NCBI RefSeq assembly: GCF_004362015.1
Contig: NZ_SNWW01000005.1
Location: 1 to 64,000, forward strand
Origin: Flavobacterium chryseum
GTDB lineage: Bacteria; Bacteroidota; Bacteroidia; Flavobacteriales; Flavobacteriaceae
DNA: 64,000 nt
Reading direction: 5' to 3'
Under the pieces are notes generated by a model. That model was given only the letters and a program-made list of their open reading frames with translations. It had not been told where the DNA came from and made no database searches. A program made the position numbers and the translations under genes. Positions 48,801-58,500 of the stretch are shown here, piece by piece; position 1 is the first letter of the stretch, and each line of letters starts with the position of its first letter.

Positions 48801-49089
48801 AATCTATGGTATGAAGCGGGTTTTCTGTTATATCCAGATATTGAAAATTGGAAGGAACTTCATTTTGAACTACTTGTAAAATATCTTCTCCTAAGTTATC
48901 TAAAAAGCAGGTTCTAAGCACATCATGTCTTGCAATCAGTTGTTCATAACTTTCTTTGATAAAATTGATGTCAAGTTCACTTTGTATTTTATAAGATGAC
49001 TGCTCAAAATACATTGATTTAGAAATTTTCCAATGGAAATAAATTCCTTCCTGCAAGGGAGTAAGAGGATATATGTCTTTAATTTTCAT
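42838..49089 (-). CDS. NRPS-D: C-A-T-C-A-T synthetase
   Basis: This 2083-residue protein starts without a TubC-type docking domain. Module 1: a DCL-like C (1-435, DIYPLTPLQEG, HHIVMDG 134-140) that suits the D-residue delivered by NRPS-C, A (458-940), T with Ser988. Module 2: LCL-like C (1043-1490, HHLVFDG), A (about 1505-1975), T with Ser2026. The first A domain is divergent: SGCAGKPKG replaces SGSTGxPKG (597-604) and YGQTE replaces YGPTE (737-741). Its code reads DIFHFGLVFK, which only partly resembles the 4-hydroxyphenylglycine code DIFHLGLLCK, so I leave it unassigned. The second reads DAFWLGGTFK (Val-like). It is 19 bases after NRPS-C. Confidence 0.94.
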   Translation of the reverse strand: MKIKDIYPLTPLQEGIYFHWKISKSMYFEQSSYKIQSELDINFIKESYEQLIARHDVLRTCFLDNLGEDILQVVQNEVPSNFQYLDITENPLHTIDSLKLEDISNDFDLTKGSQMRLMVVKTDKDIYEFIWSHHHIVMDGWCIGILIKEFFTIYEGLLHGKNDVLPKIKPYAEYVKWLMKNDKEKAVQYWNNYLDGFQGKVGLPFQKQDTNAYKPGEVFYTINKDLREKLTAFCQQNSVTENVFFQTIWGILLAKYNNTNDVVFGGIVSGRPAEIQGVENIIGLFINTIPLRVHFEKEATVKQILLKVQQKAIESLPYHYQSIAEIQLNANRNQQLFDHIMVFENYPVEEIIASELSSENKKANIKLLEADSYEGEGYDFSLVVVPGKETMVRFTYNAAKYIQNDIESLKKHFEYLLNQAVENFEKPVSEIELLNESEKESILLWSGHASLIDGCQEYTLVEMFETAAAEKPGNTALTFGENEYNFSKLNVIANQFAHFLKKQHKVCLGDFIAIQLERSDLLVIALLGVLKAGGVCVPLDVNLPLDRVNYILMDADCTIIINEELINRFKNYPKTDLILSNTDVSPSDLAYVMYTSGCAGKPKGVLVEHRNICALFNNAKINFSLNQEPVMPLLASSSSDIFLFELFYPLLSKGKAIILSNEEIKDIEELTKTLFQTNSFHAVPTLMKTIINYIKTNKNENTYNHINAIFIGGDKIPTGLLEEIRAVFSNASIHVLYGQTEASVFITTQSYQPGVKQFQNAVIGETNVYNAAYVLDENLKLCPFYSIGELCISGNQVAQGYWNKREITAENFIKNPFKPNLKLFKTGDLVRKLPNGKLEFVGRKDNQVKVKGYKIELEAIEKALLSHKDIDFAITRTIAVSENEKQIAAYVKTVKPISTEEIFLFLQEILPTFMVPDYYIQLDEIPLMINGKVDFKKLPYPVITNNVKEESVEPKTEVEIKLAAIWKRILNREITGVNDNFFHLGGHSLKMIKLSNQILAGFNVHISVKEIYAHHTIKQQAAFIDGALNKNTTSIPRTISAASYPLSSSQYRIWNICTLNDEANKAYNIRLIDIKNIFIDKDILAKALHSLILRHEILRTAFVTEKNGEPRQIIIPAEQVKPLKIHYKDLRQSQDTDKDLQLAIEESGDVSFDLEEGQLIKIELISLKDNQWIISALFHHLVFDGWSTDVFVNELYTLYEKYSQGQEPDLAPLEIQYKDYAAWEQNLIKNGDLKSHKEYWLQQFEGDLPILNELGDKKRPKIRTYNGAVISNVVEGDVLKELKLLCANEEASLFMLFLAITNVLVNKNTGYEDVIIGSPIFNRDYPELFDQIGFYANTIALRTRFDENASFLDILAQVKDNVLKAMEHQKFPMDELINALDIKYDASRNPLFDLVVTIREENKKTSDLNPYDATGNNTNSKFDLTLDFLIVEDQLTITLQYNTDVFSAQKITSLLHHLEQILLQVASKNDQKISAIDCLTLSEKKYLLEELSGHQTEYPREFSIIELFEKQAALTPQKTALVYQNQKYSYQKLNEIANQLANYLKDHTNITSDFAAIILPKSEWQIISILAVLKSGCAYVPVTTDYPQERINYIIKDSNAECLVNATLIEEFVKTQQNYSTQFETQYAKANDLAYVMYTSGSTGEPKGVLIQQQSVVRLVKNTKFINLTGEEILLATGSFSFDATTFEYWGMLLNGGTLVMCEEHTLLSTNDMSDVIARENVTIMWLTAGWLHQLVDDNISLFQNLKTILCGGDVLSPYHITKLKTTYPELVIINGYGPTENTTFSITHTINLPIESSVPIGVPISNSTVYIMDKNHRLVPKGVIGEIYVGGDGIARGYLNNPELTNAKFLNNPYNTKERLYKTGDLGKWSNNNTIEFIGRRDNQVKVRGYRIELGEIENILCTHESITSALVVIKDDLTGEKSIIAYVVSDQNTESHVIKDWLRTRVPNYMIPNHFAFLNEFPLNINGKIDRNKLPEIEFSLADRKEYILPQTTTQKALAEIWKNVLGIEKIGLLDNFFEIGGHSLKAVKIFNLINNQFDVRIMITDLFNNPTLESLANEIDNMIWANKEEPEDVESDNITI

Positions 49090-49108
49090 AGCTTTTTTAC
49101 TAAGTATG

Positions 49109-52100
49109 TTATAGCATTTTATTTAATTCTTCCAAACTACTTATATCTAAACCTTTGTATGTGAAATCAACGGGAGTTAAATGGGTTTCTTTTTCTTCAG
49201 AAAGGCAGGAAATGAGATATTCGAGTTCTTTTTTATAGCTTTCTTTTAAATTTTCTATGGTTTCATTTTTAAAATAATGTGTATTAAACGAAAGCATAAT
49301 TTGCAGCTGGTCATTAATTAAAATTCCTGATACATCAAGTGTTCCTGTTCTTTCAATGTTAACAGCTATTTCTTTTCCTTTATACTCATCTGTAAATTGA
49401 AAAATTTGCTCGTCTTTCTTCGATTTTCCTAAATCAAAATCACCCAGATAATTAAAAGAAACATCTGCTTTTATAGTGAAGTCGCATTCTTTTAAGTATT
49501 TCAAAATGCCAAATCCGATACCTTTATTGGGAATTCGGTGCAGGGTTTCTTTGACTTCTATCAATTGACTCATGTTGTCTTTATTCTTTTTCAGCGCTAT
49601 CAAAACCGGATAAATTGTGGTAAACCAACCCACTGTTCTGGTTACATCTATCTCTGAATTAATATCTTCTCTTCCGTGTCCTTCCAATTGAATGGTCACA
49701 TCGTTTACATCAAAATTTTTGCCTATTGCCAGCGACAAAGCGGTAATTAAAACATCATTTATATTGGTTTTGTAGGCTTTGTGTGATTCAGTAAGTAATT
49801 TTTCGGTCGTTGAGTGGTCTAGCTGAAAAAGTTTTGTTTCAAAATCTTTATACAGATTATTGCCTTGATAATCAAAATCTTTAGGCAATTCAGATGTACT
49901 AAAACGTACCTTTTCATCCATAGAAGACCAATAAACTTGTTCTTCGATCATGGTCAACGAATTAGCATATTCTAATTGTTTTTCCTGCCAATATTTCAAA
50001 GAGTGTGTTTTTAATGGTAATTCTAATTCGTTTCCAACCTCGTATTGCCCATATAATGTCACTAAATCTTCTAAAATAATTCTCCATGAAACCCCGTCAA
50101 TAACCAAGTGATGAGAAAGAAGCAATAAATAATCTGTATTTTCTTTTTTCAGTAAAACGGCTTTAAACAATGGTCCTTTTTCTAAGTCGAAAGAAGATTG
50201 GTAATCGTCGCAAATTGTATTAAATTGAGCATCATTGACATTCGAATGAACATTCAGCTTGAATTCAAAACCTTCGTTTTTAATTTTCTGAATCCACGAA
50301 TTTCCTTCTTCTTTAAATACCGCTCTTAAAGCATCATGATGATCGATTAATTTTTGAAAAATTTGTGTCAGTCCTTCTTCAGATAGCGGCTTTGAAGATT
50401 TTAACAATACGGATTGATTAAAATGATTTTGATCTTGTGAAGTCACTTCGAAGAAATATTTCTGAATTGGCGTAAGTGAAATGATTCCGGTTACAGCATT
50501 TTGATCTATTTCCTGTTTCACCAATTTTACATGCAATGCTAATTCCTGTATATTGGCAAACTGCATAATATCCTGAACCGTAAGTGCAAAATCTTTTTGT
50601 TTTAGTTTGGATATTATTTGTATTGCTTTTATAGAATCTCCTCCCAAAGAAAAAAAATCATCTTTTATGCCTATGTTTTCTTTTTGCAGTATTTCATGAA
50701 ATACATTTACCAGAGTAGCTTCTACCTCATTGGTTGGCGCTACATAAGCATCATTGTTTAAGGAATGTTCGTTGGCTAAAAGTAGTAATGCTTTTTTATC
50801 AACCTTACCATTTGGTAATAATGGAAATTCATTTGAAATCGTATAATAGCCCGGTAATGCAAATACCGGTAATTGTTGTTTAAGATGTTTTTTAAGGTCT
50901 TCGAGATTTATGGCAACATTGGTTAAAAGGTTTGCTGTTAAATTACCTTCGCTGTACGTTACTACTGCCCCATCAATACCGTTAAAATTTAAAATTGCAT
51001 TTTCAATTTCTCCCAGTTCCAGACGATTTCCTCTAATCTTGATTTGATTGTCTTTTCTGCCTAAAAACTCAATATTACCATCTGAAAATCTTTTGGCTAA
51101 ATCTCCTGTTTTGTACATTTTAGTGCCTGGCTCAAAAGGATTATCTATAAATTTTTCTTTTGAGAGTTCAGGATTGTTGAGATATCCGCTTGATAAACCT
51201 TTGCCTGCAATATGAATTTCTCCAATAAGCCCATCAACAGAAAGTTCGTTATTATCATTTAAAATATAGACAGCACTATTGGCAATTGCTTTTCCGATAG
51301 AAGGAATAAACTCATGCGTTGGCTCATATACATAATAACTTGCCCAAACGGTACATTCAGTTGGTCCGTATTCATTAAAAAGTTTCGCGTTTTTTAGCGT
51401 CGCTGTATTTTGATGCAAATCGACCAATAATTTGGTACATTCTTCGCCTGCAACAATAATATTTCTTAGTTTATTATCGCGCTCACTTAATTCGTTAATC
51501 AGTAATTGATAATAGGAAGGAACTGTCAATAAGTGAGATACTTCTTCTTCTATAATAATATCAACAATAGTATCAATGTCTGAAACCCTGATTTTAGGGG
51601 CGAAAACTAATTTTCCTCCTCCTGTAATAGTTCCAAAAATCCCAGCAATAGAGCTATCAAATGATATTGATGAAAGCAATAAAAAAGCATCAACATCAGG
51701 ATAAGTATCAAGTCTTGCAATGGTAGAAAACATTAAATTTTCATGATCTATAACTACACCTTTTGCATTGCCTGTTGATCCTGAAGTATATATTATATAC
51801 GCAATAGTATCTGGTGTAACCTGAGCCTCAAATTGTGTGCTTTCTGCCGCAAGAGAATCCATTTGAATATCTGTGGCAAAAATTTCTCCCGAATAAAAAT
51901 CCAGATCAAAAAGATAATCTGATTGTGTGATCAGCACTTTTAGCTGCGTATCCTGAATAATATGCTGAATTCTTTGTTTTGGATATTCAGGATCTATAGG
52001 TACATAAGCACTTCCGGTTTTTAAAATTCCTAATATACAAACTAATACATTTTCAGAATTGTTAATCATTAACCCTATAAATTCATTTTTTTTGAGGTCA

Positions 52101-53845
52101 TAATTGGCTGATAAATAATTGGCAAACCTATTCGATTCTTCCTCTAATTCTTTGTAGGTCGACTTTTTATCTTTAAACGCCAAAGCTATAGCATTGGGCG
52201 TTTTTTGTACGTGTTCCTTAAACAAATCCAATATGGTTTGTTCGGTATTAAATGAAAGAAAATTCCCTTTAGAAATATGCAATAGCTGCTGTTTTTGCTG
52301 CTCTGCAATATGTTCTAATTTGTAAATTTGTTCATACGGATTATTGACAATTGAAGTCATGATAACGGAAACATGATCTGCAATTTGATGTACTATTTTT
52401 TCTGAAAAAACATCTGTATTGTATTGAATGTTTACAACTAAATGATTGTCTTCTTTATAAAAACTAAAAACCATATCGAAGCGACTGGTGGTCAATTTTT
52501 CTTCAAATTCATAAGCCCAAACTTTAAGACCTTCTAAATTTTTGCTTTTTTTATGATTATCATTTTCTCCATAAATAACCTGAACATCAAAAAGCGGATT
52601 TCTGCTTGGATCTCTTTTTAATTGTAACTCTTTTACCAATGTCGCAAAAGGAAACATTTGATGCTCATAAGCACCAAGCACTTGCTTTTTGGTATACTCT
52701 AATAATTCAAAAAAAGTGTTTTCTTTTTTAAACTGCATGCGCATAGCAAGCGTATTTCCGTAATACCCTATTTGGTTTTGCAAATCATCATTTTCTCTTC
52801 CCGAAACAGGAGTTCCGATTATGATATCTTCCTGAGTTGAGAATTTATATAATAAAGTATTGATTACAGTGGTTAATCCCATAAACATGGTGGCTCCGTT
52901 ATCTCTTATCAGCTTTTCAATGGCTTCAGATAATTTCAACTCTATTTTCTTTTCTATCGTGCCCCCGTTGAATGTTTGCAGAATAGGTCTTTTTTTATCG
53001 ACAGGCATAGTTAAAACCGGCAATTCTCCGGTAAATTGATTGAGCCAATATGCTTTAAGTTCCTCATACTTTTTACCTGTAAGCTGCTGGTTTTCCCAGT
53101 TAGCATAATCTTTATATTGTATTCTTAAAACATCTAGTTTGCTTGCTCTGTTTTGCTTTTTAGAGTTGTATTGCTCCAAGATTTCGGCAATGAATATATT
53201 CATAGACACAGCATCTACAATAATATGATGAATGGTGTAAATAAATGCCCATTTGTTGTGCTCTAATTGATAAAGCTTTGTTTTAAAAAGTGGTCCTTTT
53301 GATAAATGAAAAGGAATTAAAGAATCTTTAGCAATTTGCTCTTTTAAGATTTTTTCAGCATGATCTGTATTTTGCAAATCACAATGTTCGATAGAAAAAT
53401 CAATAGCTTCAATTTCTTTAACAACCTGATTGACATTCCCGTTTAGATCTTCTTGAAAAACAGTTCTCAAACTTTCATGTCTTAAAACTACTTCATTTAA
53501 GGCTTCGTTTAATGCTTTGTGATCTAATGTTCCTTCAAAAATATATCCTCCAACAGAATTATAGGCTACATTTCCTTTTTCGGATTGACTTAAGATCCAA
53601 AGTCTTAACTGTGATGAAGACAAAGGATATTTTGCATCTGAACTTACGGCAAATTTTTGAATAATGCTCGCTTTGTCATACTTGTATTGATTGATAAAAC
53701 TAATTAAATCAGCTTTGTTTCTTTTAATTTCATCAATTATGTCTTTTGTTAATACACCAGCGGGTGCCTTAATGTCAAGATTATCGTCTTTTACGTCAAT
53801 ATGAATGTTCTGTTCTTTTAGTTTTAAATATAAATCTGATATCAT
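49109..53845 (-). CDS. NRPS-C: C-A-T-E synthetase (D-residue)
   Basis: This 1578-residue protein has a TubC-type docking domain 1-52 and a C domain 73-515 whose motif reads HHIIVDA (206-212; Ala for the usual Gly). A spans 535-1022 and T has Ser1071 (LGGDSIK). A full epimerisation domain spans about 1118-1560, with HHLVIDGVSWRI (1245 on), TVGWFTTIYP and NYLGDFD. The activated residue is thus converted to the D form. The A code is DSALIAEVWK, nearly the same as module 2 of NRPS-G, and I cannot assign it; A3 reads SGSTGNAKG. The next protein begins with a DCL-like C domain, as expected after an E domain. Hydroxylase 1 is encoded 64 bases upstream. Confidence 0.94.
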   Translation of the reverse strand: MISDLYLKLKEQNIHIDVKDDNLDIKAPAGVLTKDIIDEIKRNKADLISFINQYKYDKASIIQKFAVSSDAKYPLSSSQLRLWILSQSEKGNVAYNSVGGYIFEGTLDHKALNEALNEVVLRHESLRTVFQEDLNGNVNQVVKEIEAIDFSIEHCDLQNTDHAEKILKEQIAKDSLIPFHLSKGPLFKTKLYQLEHNKWAFIYTIHHIIVDAVSMNIFIAEILEQYNSKKQNRASKLDVLRIQYKDYANWENQQLTGKKYEELKAYWLNQFTGELPVLTMPVDKKRPILQTFNGGTIEKKIELKLSEAIEKLIRDNGATMFMGLTTVINTLLYKFSTQEDIIIGTPVSGRENDDLQNQIGYYGNTLAMRMQFKKENTFFELLEYTKKQVLGAYEHQMFPFATLVKELQLKRDPSRNPLFDVQVIYGENDNHKKSKNLEGLKVWAYEFEEKLTTSRFDMVFSFYKEDNHLVVNIQYNTDVFSEKIVHQIADHVSVIMTSIVNNPYEQIYKLEHIAEQQKQQLLHISKGNFLSFNTEQTILDLFKEHVQKTPNAIALAFKDKKSTYKELEEESNRFANYLSANYDLKKNEFIGLMINNSENVLVCILGILKTGSAYVPIDPEYPKQRIQHIIQDTQLKVLITQSDYLFDLDFYSGEIFATDIQMDSLAAESTQFEAQVTPDTIAYIIYTSGSTGNAKGVVIDHENLMFSTIARLDTYPDVDAFLLLSSISFDSSIAGIFGTITGGGKLVFAPKIRVSDIDTIVDIIIEEEVSHLLTVPSYYQLLINELSERDNKLRNIIVAGEECTKLLVDLHQNTATLKNAKLFNEYGPTECTVWASYYVYEPTHEFIPSIGKAIANSAVYILNDNNELSVDGLIGEIHIAGKGLSSGYLNNPELSKEKFIDNPFEPGTKMYKTGDLAKRFSDGNIEFLGRKDNQIKIRGNRLELGEIENAILNFNGIDGAVVTYSEGNLTANLLTNVAINLEDLKKHLKQQLPVFALPGYYTISNEFPLLPNGKVDKKALLLLANEHSLNNDAYVAPTNEVEATLVNVFHEILQKENIGIKDDFFSLGGDSIKAIQIISKLKQKDFALTVQDIMQFANIQELALHVKLVKQEIDQNAVTGIISLTPIQKYFFEVTSQDQNHFNQSVLLKSSKPLSEEGLTQIFQKLIDHHDALRAVFKEEGNSWIQKIKNEGFEFKLNVHSNVNDAQFNTICDDYQSSFDLEKGPLFKAVLLKKENTDYLLLLSHHLVIDGVSWRIILEDLVTLYGQYEVGNELELPLKTHSLKYWQEKQLEYANSLTMIEEQVYWSSMDEKVRFSTSELPKDFDYQGNNLYKDFETKLFQLDHSTTEKLLTESHKAYKTNINDVLITALSLAIGKNFDVNDVTIQLEGHGREDINSEIDVTRTVGWFTTIYPVLIALKKNKDNMSQLIEVKETLHRIPNKGIGFGILKYLKECDFTIKADVSFNYLGDFDLGKSKKDEQIFQFTDEYKGKEIAVNIERTGTLDVSGILINDQLQIMLSFNTHYFKNETIENLKESYKKELEYLISCLSEEKETHLTPVDFTYKGLDISSLEELNKML

Positions 53846-53909
53846 AGGATGAATTATTAAAGAAAATAAATTGATATTAGTCTTGTGTTAATGAAGGATT
53901 TGATGAGAA

Positions 53910-55526
53910 TTAATACGTTAGCACATTTTGCTTAAATAATTCTTTCTCAGCAAATAATCGTTCTGCTACAATGCCTCTGTTTCTGCAATCTTTGATTAGC
54001 ATATTCGATTGTACGATTGGGTTTGATTCATCTGTATATTCAACATCAAGAATGTGTCTTACCCAAGGCTCTTCACCCATGGCATATACATAAACTTCTT
54101 TGACATTAAAGCAGTTTACCATCTTGATTCCTTCGTCATAATTACTGCCTCTTCCTCTACGGCTAAAGTCTTTTTCGCGTTCTTGTTTGGTCGTAAAAAT
54201 TGGTCCGTAAACCCATGAAGCAGGTGCTCCGTCACATTCCATTCCCATAAACAAGACGTCTACATCACCAATAATTTCGTGAACATGCTGATACAATTCC
54301 GGCGATTGATTACAGGAATCAGCTACAGCTAATAAAGAATATCCGTCTAATTCTACGTGATATGAAAGTTTACTGTTAATATGAATATCATGGTGCTCAC
54401 CGATAAATGGAATTCCTGTAATTTTGATACCATCGATAGGTGTAACGGTTTGTAATTCTTCTAATTCGATAATATTTTCGAATCCAAGATTTCTTAATAA
54501 CAGGTTTAATGAAGGATCTTGTATAGCTCCTCCAATGCTTTTTCCGACAATTATGTTTTTAACTTTATGTCGTATTTGCAGCATGGTTTCCATCAATATA
54601 TGGTCGTGATGCCCGTGTGTAATTAATACATAATCTATTTCATCAGGCAAATCATCATACGTATATCTTGACACATCAGACTCGTAGGTATAACTCAAAA
54701 CAGGATCCAGAACGATACAATGTTCTTTGGTTTCGATTAAGATACAGGCATGACCAAAGTATCTGATACGCATACTGTCTCCGGTATATTTTTCATACTT
54801 TTTAGGTTCTTCTGTAGTAAATAAATCTTTAAATAATGCCTCATCATTTTTATCAATATTCAAAAGGTCTGCAATGTACTCAAAGGTTTGAGGCTCACGT
54901 TTCATTTTAAACAATTCGTCGATTTGTTTCGATTTAAAAGGCAATTTAAGTTCTAATGCCGCCTCCAGATTGGATAATCTTGGCGTAGAAAAAATAAAAG
55001 GCCTGTCGGCATCTTTGTTAATTAATGACAGCTTTACAGATTGAAAAGATTCTATATAATAAGGACTTGCATAAATCAGAGGTTCATAAAACCTAAAATC
55101 GGGTCTGTGATGTCTGTCGTAATACAATTCTACATAGCCTCTAATTGGTGATGGAACTTCTTTATAAAGCGGCTGCATCAGGAATCCGGTTGCTTTTTTC
55201 TTTAATAATTTGTCTAATTCTTTTACAGCATCGACAAATTCAAAAAGAGGACCTGCCATTTTTTTTGTGTTTTCCAACAATGCTTCTACTTCATAAACAT
55301 GTTTTTTGTCCAGATCTATAAAAGGTCCTCCTCTAAAAGCAGGGTCTTTTACGGCTGCCTCATGTATACTTGGATCGTTTATATATGATTCCATGATAGG
55401 AATGTATCTGTTTACGACATTAAAACCCGTAAGAATTGGCGGGATTATATGATGCCATGCATACCAGTTTGAAATTAATGGTTCTACTTGTACGTTGTTT
55501 TTCAGATATATTTTTTGAGTACCCAT
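53910..55526 (-). CDS. CmlA-like diiron beta-hydroxylase 1 (MBL fold)
   Basis: This 538-residue paralogue of the protein at 21212 has an N-terminal domain (about 1-245, WYAWHHIIPP) and an MBL-fold domain with H304-G-H306-H-D308-H309. Glu377 (IGEHHD), Asp403 (VADS) and Glu430 (GMEC) are also present. These features fit CmlA-type diiron oxygenases that beta-hydroxylate an amino acid on its carrier domain. It sits between NRPS-B, whose last module reads Tyr/Phe-like, and NRPS-C (unassigned residue). Family members often act on aromatic residues, so the Tyr-like module is the first candidate. That pairing is inferred from position. Confidence 0.85.
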   Translation of the reverse strand: MGTQKIYLKNNVQVEPLISNWYAWHHIIPPILTGFNVVNRYIPIMESYINDPSIHEAAVKDPAFRGGPFIDLDKKHVYEVEALLENTKKMAGPLFEFVDAVKELDKLLKKKATGFLMQPLYKEVPSPIRGYVELYYDRHHRPDFRFYEPLIYASPYYIESFQSVKLSLINKDADRPFIFSTPRLSNLEAALELKLPFKSKQIDELFKMKREPQTFEYIADLLNIDKNDEALFKDLFTTEEPKKYEKYTGDSMRIRYFGHACILIETKEHCIVLDPVLSYTYESDVSRYTYDDLPDEIDYVLITHGHHDHILMETMLQIRHKVKNIIVGKSIGGAIQDPSLNLLLRNLGFENIIELEELQTVTPIDGIKITGIPFIGEHHDIHINSKLSYHVELDGYSLLAVADSCNQSPELYQHVHEIIGDVDVLFMGMECDGAPASWVYGPIFTTKQEREKDFSRRGRGSNYDEGIKMVNCFNVKEVYVYAMGEEPWVRHILDVEYTDESNPIVQSNMLIKDCRNRGIVAERLFAEKELFKQNVLTY

Positions 55527-55566
55527 TTTAGAGATGTTTTTATAGTTTTAAAAAAATATGATTAAA

Positions 55567-58500
55567 TTATATAGAGATATTTTCGAAGTCATCTCTGATA
55601 GTAACCTCATTATTAACAATTTGTGCTTTCTTTATTTCAACGCTCATTTCTTCCAGAGTCGCATTATTGAAAATCGAAACAAGATCGAGCTTTACATTAA
55701 ATTCAGCTTTTATTCTTGTAATCAAATAAGTGGCTTTTAAACTGTGACCTCCTATTTTAAAGAAATCATCCAGCAAACCTATTTTATCGATTTCCAATAC
55801 TTCTTCCCATAAAGCTGCTAACTGAATTTCAACTTCGTCTCTTGGTGCAAGATAGTTTCTGGAATAATTTTCAGTTATAGATTTATTCTGTAAAAGTTTC
55901 TTTTTATCTATTTTTCCATTTATGGTAAGCGGAAATTCTTTTAAGCTTATAAAATGTGACGGAATCATATATTCAGGAAGTTTATCTTCTAAAAATTCTT
56001 TGATTTCATCTTTATCTGCATCTGAATTCAAAACAAAAAATGCAATGGTTTCCTTAATTCCTAAACTGTCTTCATTGACTACTACAACCGAATCTTCAAT
56101 TGCTTCATGCTGTTTGATAGCTGTTTCTATTTCGCCCAGTTCAATTCTAAATCCTCTCACTTTTACCTGATCGTCATTTCGTCCGACATATTCAATGGTT
56201 CCGTTATTTAACCATTTTCCTAAATCTCCGGTTTTGTATAATTTTTCACCTTTAGTAAATGGATTATCTATAAATTTCTGATTTGTCATTTCAGGATTGT
56301 TTAAATATCCATCGGCTAAACCTGCGCCGCTTATGTAGATTTCACCTATAGCTCCAAGCGGAAGCAATTTTTCATCTACCCCAAGAATGTAAATTCTGGT
56401 ATTTGCAATTGGAGATCCTATTGGGATATTTGAAAGTTCAGAAAGCTGATTATTATCGGTAATTTTATAGACGGTAGCACAAATACTAGTTTCTGTTGGT
56501 CCATAAGCATTAAAACAAGTTCCGCCAAAATCAAGATATTTTCTAACATCTTCACTCACAGCCGCTTCTCCCGCAGTTACTAACTTTTTTAAATTTTTGA
56601 TTTTATCAAGCTTTAATAACTTCAAATAAGATGGCGAAATGGTAGCAAAATTAATCCCGTGCTCTTCGATATAATTTTCCAGTTCTTCGGTGTCTTTTTT
56701 CACATCGTCTGTTATGATGTGCAATTCTCCGCCCGAAGCCAATACGGTAAATATTTCTGAAATTGAAGCATCAAAAGAAAACGAAGCTAGCTGAAGGGCT
56801 TTTTCTTTGTTTTCATTTCCGAAAATTTCTATTTGTGATAGAATCGTATTTGAAATCGCGCCGTGTTTGATAGGAACTCCTTTAGGAAGACCTGTTGAAC
56901 CTGAAGTGTAAATCAAATAAGCCAAATGATCTGCTTTGACAGAACACGCATCTAAGGCATTACTGTACAGTTTTTCCATTGATCTGAAATCATAAATTTC
57001 ATCAGAATCGATTACTAATTTGCAATCGCTGTTTTCAATTATGTAATCAATTCTTTCCTCAGGATATGCTATGTCAATTGGTACATAAACGCCTCCGCTT
57101 TTTAAAACTCCAAGTAACGAAATGACATTCCATTCGCTTCTGTTTAATTTAACTCCAACGAATTCATTTGGCTTTATACCGTATTTTTTCTTTAAATAAT
57201 TCCCCAGTTTATTTGATAATTCATCTAGTTCCTGATAGCTTATTTTTTTGTCTTCAAAAACAATTGCGGTTTGTTCCGGTGTTTTTGCTGCCTGTTTTAC
57301 AAAAAGATCAAGTAACGTATCCGGATAGGTGCTGTAATCTTTTGTTGTATTATTAAATACATTTAAGATTAAATTTTCTTCTTCAGAATTTAGGAATGGT
57401 AATGCAACCAGAGTTTTATCAGCACTTACCATTATCTGAGTTAGAAGTGTTTTTAAATTTGATATTATTCGTACAATCGTTTCCTGAAAATACAATCCAG
57501 ATTTGTACTGAATTTGTCCTTCTAATTGTCCTTCATTTTCTATGAAGTTGAATACTAAATCAAACAAGCATTTTTTTAGGGTTACATTATCGTATTCAGC
57601 AATTTGCAGGTTTTCTATTTCAAGTGCTATTTTATCAGCTTCTATAGAATTGTCTCTTAATACAAACCAAACATCAAATAAGGGATGCCTGTTGCGACTC
57701 ATTTTAAGATCTAAATTGAGAACAAGTTCATCAAAGGCAACCATTTGATTCTCTTGTGCATCTATAACACTTTTCTCTACTTTATGCAGTAAACTTATAA
57801 AATCACTGTTTTCATTGAATACAGTACGCAAAGGAACCGTATTGATATAAAGTCCGATTTGGTCTTCAAGATCTGTATGTATTCTTCCTCCAATTGGTGT
57901 TCCTACAGTAATATCCTGTTGATTGGTATATTTGTATAATAGAGTTTTAACCAAAGATAGAAGTCCCGTAAAAACGGTGATGGAATAGCTCTCACAGAAT
58001 TTTTTGAATTTTGAGAAAGTTTCTTTTTCTATTATAAAATCAACCGAATCTCCCTGATAGGCATTAATTAATGCTCTAGATTTATCTGTTGGAAAGTCTA
58101 ATACTGGCACTTCTCCTTCAAACTTTTTCAGCCAATGCTGCAGCTGATTTTTATAATCGTCTGTTTGAAACTGATCTGTTTGCCATTGCGCGTAATCTTT
58201 ATACTGAATTTTTAAATCATTATTGGCAACTGTGTTTTCTTTGCTTAGCGTTTGATAATTAGATACAAATTCTTTTGTCAAAACATTCATAGACAATCCG
58301 TCGCTTATTATATGATGCATCACGAAAGAAAACATCCATTGATTGTCTTTTATCTGATATAACTTTAATCGCAATAAAGAATCTTCTTCCAGATTAAAAG
58401 ACTTATCTATTTCCTGACCAATTTTATTATCTATAATTTCTTGAGAATATTGATTTTGTGTGAAATCTTCAATTGTCAAATTCAGTAAACCTTGATTAAA

